DNA of 5,548 nucleotides from an uncultured Paraburkholderia sp. (GTDB taxonomy: Bacteria > Pseudomonadota > Gammaproteobacteria > Burkholderiales > Burkholderiaceae), in NCBI GenBank assembly GCA_937917025.1, contig CALFSF010000069.1, forward strand, positions 1-5,548. Reading direction: 5' to 3'. Numbering within the stretch: the stretch's first letter is position 1; the number at the start of each line of letters is the position of its first letter. Position numbers and translations under genes: made by a program. The notes beneath the pieces are model-generated. The model did not search any database and was not told the origin of the DNA. It saw only the letters and a list, made by a program, of their open reading frames with translations. Positions 1 to 5,064 of this stretch are shown one piece after another.

Positions 1-72
1 GAGCAGCAGCTGGCGCACACCCTGGCGAACCACGGCATGGTCTTCGACGAGCAGCATGCGCAGGCTCTTCAT
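1..72 (-). CDS. NarL/FixJ-family response regulator, N-terminal fragment (cut by the window edge)
   Basis: Only the first 24 codons lie in the window; the gene runs off the left edge. The translation starts MKSLRMLLVEDHAVVRQGVR, which is the typical first beta strand and acidic pair (E10, D11) of a receiver domain of the LuxR/NarL/FixJ class. The phosphorylated aspartate and the HTH output domain lie outside. The start ATG overlaps the stop of the histidine kinase as ATGA, so the two are translationally coupled and presumably form a cognate pair. I see no strong Shine-Dalgarno sequence for this start, which fits coupling; an alternative in-frame ATG is codon 6. The regulon cannot be told from this fragment. 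Confidence 0.9.
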   Translation of the reverse strand, partial: MKSLRMLLVEDHAVVRQGVRQLLL

Positions 73-1094
73 CGGCGGTTCTGCCGCACGCCACGTGGCG
101 CGCTGTCGGCGTGCGATCCGGCGAGCAAGGCGTCCCATGCGAAACGCGCGCATACAGTCGTGCCGCGCATGTTGTCTTTGGCTTGCGTGCCGTTTGCCGC
201 TTGCGTCGTGCCTGTGCTGCCCGTGCCGTTCATGCCGCGTGCGTGCCTCGCGTCGCCGCGCTCGCGCGACCCGCTGCCGGCGACGATCCGCAGCGTGCCG
301 TCGAACGCCGCGCACCGTGCGCGCATGCCGGCGAGGCCGAAGCCGCCCGCGTCGTCGCCGCGCGGCATGGCGGCACGGCGGGACATACCGATGCCGTCAT
401 CGGTGATGGTGAGCGTCAGATGACGCCGCGAGCTTGCGAGCCGGACGTCCGCGCCGGACGCCCGCGCGTGTTTCGCGACGTTGTTGAGCGCTTCCTGCGC
501 CGCGCGAAACACGGCGAGCGAAGCAGGGGCTGGGAGCTGCGTGAGCCGCACGTCGGCCGCGCAGACGAAACTGGTGCGCAGGCCGGTGCGGGCGGCGAAC
601 TCGCTCACCCACTGCGACAGCGTGCCGACGATACCCGCTTCCATCTGCGGACCGTGCAGGTCGGCGACGGTGCGGCGCGTGGCTTCGCACACGGCATCGA
701 GCGAGCGCCTGACGGCTGCGAGCGCGGCCACGCATTGCGGCGGCGCATCGGCGGGCAGCCACGTGTCGACGTTCGCGAGCGCGAAGCGCGTGGCGGTGAG
801 CTCGGCGCCGACCCCGTCATGCAGTTCGCGCGCGAGCTGGCCGCGCGCCCGTTCCTGCGCCCCGATCAATTCGGCCGCCAGTTCCCGCACGCGCGAATGC
901 AGCTGCGCGAGCTGGTCGGCCGTGGATGCCGGAACGGCGTCCGACGGAAGATGGCGCGAAGTGGACGCGACGTGAGCCGCGGCTGCAAGCGCGTCGGCAG
1001 AGGAAGACAGGTCGAAAATGGCCGCGCTGCAGGTTTCCCGCGCAGTGGAGCCTCGCGTGTCGGCGCTCATCGGAATCCCTGTCGACGTGTCCAT
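69..1094 (-). CDS. Soluble NarL-system sensor histidine kinase (HisKA_3 / DegS-NarX type)
   Basis: This protein of 341 residues should autophosphorylate on histidine and pass the phosphate to the response regulator encoded directly after it. Numbered from the start chosen here: an Ala/Ser-rich N-terminal region of about 55 residues; a short coiled-coil-like helix (about 58-85); the HisKA_3 motif RELHDGVGAELTA with phospho-acceptor H92; an N box QEALNNVAKHA around N204-N205; a G1 box DDGIG at 232-236; a G2 box GFGLAGMR at 251-258; and a late G3 box RGTT at about 310. I see no transmembrane segment and no PAS, GAF or HAMP domain, so it is probably cytosolic and the signal input is unknown. Two oddities: about 36 residues of Gly/Thr/Asn/Arg-rich sequence between G2 and G3, and Ala at the Gln position of the DxxxQ phosphatase motif. 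The start at 1094 is preferred because AGGAGG lies just before it; the ATG at 1106 has no such site, and an ATG at 1070 is also possible. Confidence 0.92.
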   Translation of the reverse strand: MDTSTGIPMSADTRGSTARETCSAAIFDLSSSADALAAAAHVASTSRHLPSDAVPASTADQLAQLHSRVRELAAELIGAQERARGQLARELHDGVGAELTATRFALANVDTWLPADAPPQCVAALAAVRRSLDAVCEATRRTVADLHGPQMEAGIVGTLSQWVSEFAARTGLRTSFVCAADVRLTQLPAPASLAVFRAAQEALNNVAKHARASGADVRLASSRRHLTLTITDDGIGMSRRAAMPRGDDAGGFGLAGMRARCAAFDGTLRIVAGSGSRERGDARHARGMNGTGSTGTTQAANGTQAKDNMRGTTVCARFAWDALLAGSHADSAPRGVRQNRR

Positions 1095-1103
1095 GACCCT
1101 CCT
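1095..1103 (-). promoter_or_regulatory. Ribosome binding site deciding the kinase start
   Basis: On the minus strand AGGAGG (1103-1098) is followed by GTC and then ATG (1094-1092). The spacing of 3 bases is short, but the core is perfect. It lies inside the coding sequence of the longer version that begins at 1106, where it would read as codons 2-3, so it argues for the downstream ATG. Confidence 0.6.
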
Positions 1104-1227
1104 CATTCAGGAAGCCGCTTCAACGGTACTTGCCTGCGCCATACGGCCACCGCAGACAAACGGCAGCCGGATGTCCGATAAATGCGCATCCCGGTACACC
1201 CCCACGACGGAAAATTACCCCGTCTTG

Positions 1228-1255
1228 ATGTAACGAAATTTACATTTAGTAACAT
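1228..1255. promoter_or_regulatory. Candidate operator with GTAAC direct repeats and an ATGTAA/TTACAT palindrome
   Basis: ATGTAA (1228-1233) and TTACAT (1240-1245) form a perfect 6-base inverted repeat with a 6-base spacer. GTAAC occurs twice in the same orientation (1230-1234 and 1249-1253), 19 bases apart, so the two copies lie on nearly the same DNA face. The element is about 135 bases upstream of the kinase start. It resembles a regulator binding site, possibly for autoregulation of the two-component operon. The regulator is not identified and the role is inference. Confidence 0.35.
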
Positions 1256-1364
1256 CGGCCCCGGTCCTTTTGCTGTGGTCGCTGGCAAGCGGTGCTGCGC
1301 CGCAATAGTATCTCAAAATAGGGAGCAATGCAGGCCCACCAAGGCGAGGTCACTTCTCGCCACG

Positions 1365-1550
1365 CTATGATCCTTTTCTGGCGGCGGCTTGTTTGTAGGA
1401 ATAATACTGACACGCGAGGTAAGTATTACGTGTGAATATGTAACCGGAAACAAGGGAAAACGCGTATACAGCGAACGGTGAAAACCGCGCTTCAAACGCG
1501 GCAAGCAGCAGCGTCGTGATTCGGCGCCGCCCTTCTTCTTCGAATGACAT
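1365..1550 (-). CDS. Doubtful small membrane protein ORF, 61 aa
   Basis: This open frame starts MSFEEEGRRRITTLLLAAFE and continues with a hydrophobic stretch (PFAVYAFSLVSGYIF, about residues 25-39) that could be a single membrane helix. A Tyr-rich segment and a basic C-terminus (AAARKGS) follow. The composition is protein-like, unlike most shadow frames here, but support is weak. There is no clear Shine-Dalgarno sequence before the ATG, third-position GC is low compared with the neighbours, and the frame overlaps the inverted repeats of this intergenic region. It has no recognisable family. It could be an acquired or species-restricted small protein, or simply open AT-rich DNA. Confidence 0.22.
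   Translation of the reverse strand: MSFEEEGRRRITTLLLAAFEARFSPFAVYAFSLVSGYIFTRNTYLACQYYSYKQAAARKGS
1402..1433. repeat. Two interleaved inverted repeats in AT-rich DNA
   Basis: TAATACT (1402-1408) is matched by AGTATTA (1422-1428), with a 13-base loop. Starting inside that loop, ACACG (1410-1414) is matched by CGTGT (1429-1433). The two stems interleave rather than nest. With no connecting bases between the second strands they could not easily coexist as a classical pseudoknot, so they are either alternative RNA stems or two overlapping protein-binding palindromes. No function is known. Confidence 0.4.
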
Positions 1551-1600
1551 TCAATTGCCGCCCGATGCGCGGCGGCCAGTTGTGGAGTGCGTGGAAAGCA

Positions 1601-1625
1601 AAACCGGAGCACATGGCTCCGGTTT
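1601..1625 (-). terminator. Rho-independent terminator-like hairpin after fpr
   Basis: A perfect 10-base stem, AAACCGGAGC (1601-1610) against GCTCCGGTTT (1616-1625), encloses a 5-base loop. It lies about 60 bases past the fpr stop codon in the direction of fpr transcription. On the minus strand the stem is followed by TGCTTTCC, so the T run is TTTT-G-C-TTT and is interrupted. No gene reads toward it from the left, which makes fpr its natural target. Confidence 0.8.
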
Positions 1626-1685
1626 CTGTTTGCAGCGAGGCAACGCGATGCGGCCAGCCGGCCGCGGCGGTGCGGTTCGGAGGGT

Positions 1686-2456
1686 TTAGCCCACGAACGC
1701 CTTTTCGATCACGTAGTGGCCCGGCTTGTTGTTGCTGCCTTCCTGGAAGCCCATGCTGTCAAGCAGCTCGCGCGTGTCGCGCAGCATATGCGGGCTGCCG
1801 CAGAGCATCACGCGGTCGTTTTCGAGCGAGAAGTGCGGCAGGTCGACGTCTTCGAACAGCTTCTTCGTTTCGATCAGTTCGGTGATGCGGCCACGGTTGT
1901 GGAACGCTTCGCGCGTGACCGTCGGGTAATACACCAGCTTCTCCTGGATCAGCTCACCCAGATGCTCGTGCGCCGGCAGGTGGTCGGTGATGTATTCCTT
2001 GTACGCGAGTTCGTCGACGAAACGGCAGGTGTGCGTCAGCACGACCTTCTCGTAACGGTCGTACACGTCCGGGTCCTTGATGATCGACATGAACGGCGCG
2101 AGACCCGTGCCCGTGGACAGCAGCCACAGCGTCTTGCCCGGCAGCAGGTTGTCGGCCATCAGCGTGCCCGTCGGCTTCTTGCCGATCAGGACCTGGTCGC
2201 CCACCTTCAGATGCTGAAGACGCGACGTCAGCGGGCCGTCCTGCACCTTGATGCTCAGGAATTCGAGGTTCTCTTCGTAGTTCGCGCTCGCCATGCTGTA
2301 GGCACGGATCAGCGGCTTGCCGTCGACTTCGAGGCCCACCATCGTGAACTGGCCGTTTTCGAAGCGAAACGACGCATCGCGCGTGCAGGTGAAGCTGAAA
2401 AGCGTATCGGTCCAGTGGTGGACGCTCAGGACGGTTTGTGGATTCAGGTTGCTCAT
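1686..2456 (-). CDS. fpr: Ferredoxin/flavodoxin-NADP+ reductase (FPR)
   Basis: This cytosolic FAD flavoenzyme moves electrons between NADPH and ferredoxin or flavodoxin, supporting iron-sulfur and oxidative-stress metabolism. The 256 residues match the usual bacterial FPR length. Visible motifs are the N-terminal HWTDTLFSF segment (14-22), the FAD-binding RAYSMAS (51-57), the NADP-binding STGTGLAPFMS (114-124), the arginine pair in YYPTVTRE and NRGRITEL (about 177-194) expected to grip the NADPH 2'-phosphate, CGSPHM (219-224), and a C-terminal EKAFVG of the bacterial subclass. The ATG at 2456 is chosen because the N-terminus MSNLNPQTVL aligns with the family; an upstream ATG at 2510 would add 18 residues with no family match. 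The Shine-Dalgarno (AGAAG) is weak. Codon use is very strongly biased to G/C-ending codons, consistent with good expression. It appears monocistronic, with a hairpin after it and candidate promoters upstream. Confidence 0.97.
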   Translation of the reverse strand: MSNLNPQTVLSVHHWTDTLFSFTCTRDASFRFENGQFTMVGLEVDGKPLIRAYSMASANYEENLEFLSIKVQDGPLTSRLQHLKVGDQVLIGKKPTGTLMADNLLPGKTLWLLSTGTGLAPFMSIIKDPDVYDRYEKVVLTHTCRFVDELAYKEYITDHLPAHEHLGELIQEKLVYYPTVTREAFHNRGRITELIETKKLFEDVDLPHFSLENDRVMLCGSPHMLRDTRELLDSMGFQEGSNNKPGHYVIEKAFVG

Positions 2457-2562
2457 GGCTTCTGGAATAGTGCGAAAACAGGACTGCCAGACGAACATGC
2501 CGGCCGGCACGGCAAGGGCGATGCAGCGCGAACCCGCTGTGGGGAACGATGCGCAATCCGCT

Positions 2563-2568
2563 ATTTTA
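2563..2568 (-). promoter_or_regulatory. Candidate -10 element upstream of fpr
   Basis: TAAAAT on the minus strand sits in the context GCGGTAAAATAGCG, about 107 bases before the fpr start. The same context, with 12 of 14 bases identical, occurs before the LysE-family gene. I see no recognisable -35 hexamer at the usual distance, so it may depend on an activator or be an extended -10 type. Confidence 0.45.
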
Positions 2569-2827
2569 CCGCGCCTGCACCTTGAGGGTGGCGGAACGGC
2601 AGTTGCGCGGGATCAGGCGGACATCGAACGCATGGCCGGCACCTGAAACGACAATACGGTGGCGGCGGCCAAACAGAACGGCAATGCGACGAAGGTGAAG
2701 CCAGGGTAGTGCGGGAGATGGGCAAACCACGCGCAGGTGGCCGCCATCCGGCGTCCGGAGCCCACGCGGATGCGCACGCATGCGGACAACGACGCCGCCG
2801 ATGATACCGAATCCGGCGATGCGTCGC

Positions 2828-2855
2828 AGCATAAACCCTGCTGGCGGCAGGTCAA
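2828..2855 (-). promoter_or_regulatory. Sigma70-like promoter pointing toward fpr
   Basis: On the minus strand TTGACC (2855-2850, 5 of 6 consensus) is followed after 16 bases by TATGCT (2833-2828, 4 of 6 consensus). Transcription would begin near 2821 and run toward fpr, giving a leader of about 365 bases unless a small gene or RNA lies between. It follows a terminator-like hairpin at 2866-2880 by only 10 bases, which fits the start of a new transcription unit. Confidence 0.45.
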
Positions 2856-2865
2856 CGCGGCTCGA

Positions 2866-2880
2866 AAAACGCGCCGTTTT
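2866..2880 (-). terminator. Terminator-like hairpin after the LysE-family gene
   Basis: AAAACG (2866-2871) pairs with CGTTTT (2875-2880) around a 3-base loop. Read on the minus strand, the downstream arm ends in a run of five T (2869-2865). It lies about 85 bases beyond the exporter stop codon. The stem has only two G-C pairs and a tight loop, so it is weaker than the hairpin after fpr. By symmetry it could also act on the plus strand. Confidence 0.4.
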
Positions 2881-2963
2881 GCCGGTGCTTCCCGTCGCGA
2901 ACGCGCGCTATTCCGGACGCCCGGGCGCGTTGCCAGAACGTCGAAACCGGCGCTATCCTGGAA

Positions 2964-3608
2964 TCAGCTTTCCGCGGCCAGCTTCGCGCCGAGGCCAACC
3001 AGCGCCGCGCCGCAAAAGCCGTCGATCGGCCGGCGCAGCCGGCGGTAGCCGCGCTGCGTGCGCTCCGTCGCGAACATCAGCGCGACGCTGCCGTACCAGC
3101 CTGCCGAAAGCGTCGCGATCATCGCCAGCACCACGCCGTAGAACCACAGCGGCGCGTGCTGCGGAAACATCGTCGCGAAGACGCTGGTCCAGAACGCGCA
3201 CGATTTCGGGTTCGTGAGGCAGGTGACGAGCCCCGTGCGCCACGCGCGAAAGTGCGCGGCGGCATCGGCGGCGGGCGGCGCCGTATCGACGACCACGGGC
3301 GCTTCGTCGCGCCTTGTGGCCGCGCGCAGCATTTTGAGGCCGAAATAAATCAGATACAGCGCACCCGCGATCCGGATGCCGTTGTACAGCCAGTCGATTT
3401 TTTGCAGCACGGTGGCGAGCCCGAGCATCGCGAGCGCGGCCCAGCTCGTCGAGGCCGTGCCGACGCCGAGCGCCGAAGCCGCGCCCAGCCTCCGACGGCC
3501 CGCCAGCGAAAGCTGCGTGATCATGAAGAAGTTCGGACCGGGGGTGATCGCCGCGATCAGGTAGACGACGGCGATCTGCAGCAGGATCGGAAGGTAGTGG
3601 ACGTGCAT
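2964..3608 (-). CDS. LysE/RhtB-family amino acid or metabolite exporter
   Basis: This inner-membrane protein of 214 residues is of the normal length for the family, which exports amino acids such as lysine, homoserine, threonine or leucine, driven by the proton gradient. It carries the family signature AAITPGPNFFMI (19-30, TPGP at 22-25) after the first hydrophobic segment. It also has NPKSCAFW (133-140) in the second half. Predicted membrane segments lie near 5-24, 41-68, 73-95, 125-148, 154-180 and 194-212, with a cytoplasmic-like variable linker (about 97-122) rich in Ala, Asp and Pro. The substrate cannot be read from the sequence. The ATG at 3608 is used because it puts the first hydrophobic segment at the expected distance; no clear Shine-Dalgarno is visible. 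No LysR-type regulator lies beside it in this window, although such pairs are common. Confidence 0.95.
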   Translation of the reverse strand: MHVHYLPILLQIAVVYLIAAITPGPNFFMITQLSLAGRRRLGAASALGVGTASTSWAALAMLGLATVLQKIDWLYNGIRIAGALYLIYFGLKMLRAATRRDEAPVVVDTAPPAADAAAHFRAWRTGLVTCLTNPKSCAFWTSVFATMFPQHAPLWFYGVVLAMIATLSAGWYGSVALMFATERTQRGYRRLRRPIDGFCGAALVGLGAKLAAES

Positions 3609-3631
3609 GTCGGTTCGCAGGAAAAGCCGGG

Positions 3632-4195
3632 ATGCCGGGCGTTCCGGCGCGCGAAAGCAGCAACGCGCGGCGCGGGAACGGAAAGCGCGATTTTACTGCG
3701 ATTCGCTGCCGGACCCATGTGTTCGCCGCAGGTCAGCTTGCCGCCGCGCTGCCCGTGCCACTCCCGCTCACCGCGTACCCCTGTCACCCGAGCACGGCGA
3801 ATACCGTGGTGACGGCATCCGTCGATGCGATGTGGCACGCCGGCCCGGACGTGGTGCCTACCCCTCTGGGCGCGCATCCCGCCGTCGATGCGCTGCGCGA
3901 CGGGATGTCCGCGGACGCGTTCGACCTCGACAACAACTTCACGGGCTGGAAACGCGAGGCGGTGATCGCGTGGACGGACGAGCATCGCAAGCTGACGCTC
4001 ACCGCCGACGGGACGTTCGGGCAGATGGTGGTGTTCGCGCCCGTGGGCGAGGCGCTGCTGTGCGTCGAGCCGGTGTCGAATACGACCGGCTGCTTCAATT
4101 TGCCGGCTGACGCGCGGGAAAACGTCGGCGGCTGCGTGCTGGAATCCGGCCAATCGATCACCGGCGTATTGCACTGGACGCCCGTCAGGTACTAA
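3632..4195 (+). pseudogene. Aldose 1-epimerase (GalM-like) C-terminal remnant
   Basis: The open frame has 187 codons, whereas bacterial aldose 1-epimerases usually have about 290-350. Family-like sequence starts only near residue 41 (about 3752) and continues to the end. It includes VTASVDAMW, PTPLGAHPAVDALRDGM, the LDNNFTGW block (99-106), and LLCVEPVSN with E146 at the place of the catalytic glutamate. The N-terminal half is absent; the exporter gene begins just 23 bases away on the other strand. The block that in this subfamily reads HPYF and carries the catalytic histidine appears here as YPCH (49-52). The first 40 residues look unrelated and overlap the exporter's candidate promoter. Third-position GC is still high in the conserved part, suggesting fairly recent loss or residual constraint. 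It would have bound and mutarotated hexoses such as galactose. A retained partial protein is possible but catalysis is unlikely. Confidence 0.72.
3690..3695 (-). promoter_or_regulatory. Candidate -10 element of the LysE-family gene
   Basis: TAAAAT on the minus strand lies in the context GCAGTAAAATCGCG, about 82 bases before the exporter ATG. It differs at only two positions from the element before fpr. No clear -35 hexamer is seen upstream. It falls inside the 5' part of the epimerase remnant frame, which supports that part being non-coding. Confidence 0.45.
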
Positions 4196-4235
4196 ACGGA
4201 ACCCGCCGGGCTGCGGCAGCGGGATTGCAGGGGCC

Positions 4236-5033
4236 TTAGCCCACCTGCAGCCGCGCCATGTACGGCAGATGGTCCGACAGCCACGCGGTTTCCTGCGCCG
4301 GCTGGATCCATTCGATCGGCTTCATGTCGCGCACGAACATCTTGTCGAGCGCGAGCGCTGGTGAGAACGCCGGGAACGTGCGCGCCGGCTCACCGAGCAG
4401 CGTCGCGACTTCGTGCAGGCCGTGTTCGGCGAAAAGCGGCACGGAATCGTTGCGCCAGTCGTTGAAATCGCCGGCGAGCACGAGCGGGCCGGTCGGCGCT
4501 TCCTTCGCGATCCAGTGCGCGATCCAGTTCATCTGGCGTAGCCGGGCGGCGCGCGTGAGCGCAAGGTGCGCGCATAGCAGCGTCACCGAGTGGCCGGCGA
4601 ACGTCGCGCGCGCGACCAGCAGGCCGCGCCGCTCGAAGCGATGGGCGGAAATGTCCCAGCGCCCACCCAGATCGAGCGGATGGGGCGACAGAATGGCATT
4701 GCCGTGCCGCCACGACGGCTTGAACACATTGGTGCCGAGCGCGATCTGCAATTGCAGCGAACTCGCGATTTCGGTGGCCTGGCAATGCCAGATATCGTCG
4801 ACGGGCTCGCCGAGCGGCGCACCGAAATTCGCCGACAGCACCGGCGACGGCATCCGCCGCGCCATGGCTTCCTGCAGAAAATAGGCGTCCGCGTGGGTCG
4901 ACTGAACCCAGCGTTGCATCGCCTGCCAGGCCTGAAGGCCAAGCGGCGAGCGACCTTTGTGCAGGTTCCAGCTCACCGCGATGAAATCCTTGGGATGCGC
5001 GTTCTCGCGTATCAGTTCTTCGGGGTTTCGCAT
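4236..5033 (-). CDS. Endonuclease/exonuclease/phosphatase (EEP, DNase I-like) family protein, YbhP-like
   Basis: This protein of 265 residues has the complete set of EEP-fold motifs: SWNLHKG with metal-site N23; LQEAM with E55; HGNAILS (110-116); CAHLALTRAARLRQ with H156; GDFNDW with D189 and N191; LDKMFVR with D230; and SDHLPYMA with the catalytic pair D254-H255. The fold cleaves phosphodiester bonds in nucleic acids or lipid/inositol phosphates with Mg2+. The real substrate here is unknown. There is no signal peptide or membrane segment, so it is probably cytosolic. Size and motif wording resemble E. coli YbhP, whose gene sits next to the cardiolipin synthase gene clsB (ybhO), but no clsB follows here: the next gene is the convergent epimerase remnant. 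The start at 5033 is the only ATG before the first motif; its ribosome binding site is weak. It lies 31 bases after the secreted-protein gene and is probably co-transcribed with it. Confidence 0.95.
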   Translation of the reverse strand: MRNPEELIRENAHPKDFIAVSWNLHKGRSPLGLQAWQAMQRWVQSTHADAYFLQEAMARRMPSPVLSANFGAPLGEPVDDIWHCQATEIASSLQLQIALGTNVFKPSWRHGNAILSPHPLDLGGRWDISAHRFERRGLLVARATFAGHSVTLLCAHLALTRAARLRQMNWIAHWIAKEAPTGPLVLAGDFNDWRNDSVPLFAEHGLHEVATLLGEPARTFPAFSPALALDKMFVRDMKPIEWIQPAQETAWLSDHLPYMARLQVG

Positions 5034-5064
5034 GCCGCGTTATCCGCTTCTTCTTTCGTCAATG

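Larger units (their letters stand above)
1107..1600. other. AT-rich intergenic region with inverted repeats, no confident gene
   Basis: Hand counting gives about 51% GC for 1201-1500, and only 43% for 1201-1260 and 45% for 1381-1440, far below the flanking genes. It holds a GTAAC-repeat palindrome (1228-1255), a GGCGAG/CTCGCC inverted repeat (1343-1348 / 1356-1361), a TAATACT/AGTATTA inverted repeat (1402-1428) interleaved with ACACG/CGTGT, a GCCGCC/GGCGGC inverted repeat (1557-1562 / 1571-1576) and one doubtful small ORF. It separates the kinase start from the end of fpr, so it should contain the promoter of the two-component operon. I could not pick a convincing -35/-10 pair on the minus strand. 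Confidence 0.6.
2457..2963. other. Gap of about 500 bases between the LysE-family gene and fpr, no confident gene
   Basis: This stretch holds the fpr leader, a TAAAAT -10 element, a terminator-like hairpin and a sigma70-like promoter. Two minus-strand frames are open but unconvincing. One starts with ATG at 2832 (88 codons), with AGGG just upstream; its hydrophobic start (GFGIIGGVVV) fits a membrane protein but the remainder does not. The other ends at 2613 and, from an ATG at 2747, gives 44 residues with one hydrophobic run (FTFVALPFCLAAATVLSF) and high third-position GC, but no good ribosome binding site. It may be a long fpr leader, a small RNA, or a decayed or frameshifted small membrane gene. 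Confidence 0.5.

Noticed and set aside
111..1181. Plus-strand frame of 356 codons opposite the histidine kinase
   Set aside because: It is antisense to a kinase with all catalytic boxes and is Arg/Ala-rich without any recognisable domain, a common artefact in high-GC DNA.
1402..1433. Classical H-type pseudoknot reading of the interleaved repeats
   Set aside because: There are no bases between the second strand of stem 1 and that of stem 2, while 7 bases lie where a classical pseudoknot has almost none. The geometry does not fit, so only alternative stems are claimed.
1328..1435. Plus-strand mini-ORF of 35 codons with GGGAG just before its ATG
   Set aside because: The purine run is only 2 bases from the ATG, third positions are not GC-biased, and the product has no recognisable pattern.
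1587..2585. Long plus-strand frame of 332 codons opposite fpr
   Set aside because: It is the antisense shadow of fpr, whose protein motifs are unambiguous. The shadow is rich in Arg, Val, His and Gln as expected for reverse-frame reading of G/C-ending codons, and shows no family motif.
3156..3812. Plus-strand frame of 218 codons opposite the LysE-family gene
   Set aside because: It is antisense to a protein with the full LysE signature and runs through the exporter's promoter region; the product is Arg/Gly-rich without motifs.
4202..4223. CCCGC/GCGGG inverted repeat between the convergent epimerase remnant and EEP gene
   Set aside because: The stem is only 5 bases with a 12-base loop, alternative pairings compete, and there is no T run on either side. 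It may weakly terminate but cannot be supported as a terminator.
4258..4884. Plus-strand frame of 208 codons opposite the EEP gene
   Set aside because: It is a Ser/Arg/Ala-rich antisense shadow of a gene with all EEP catalytic motifs intact.
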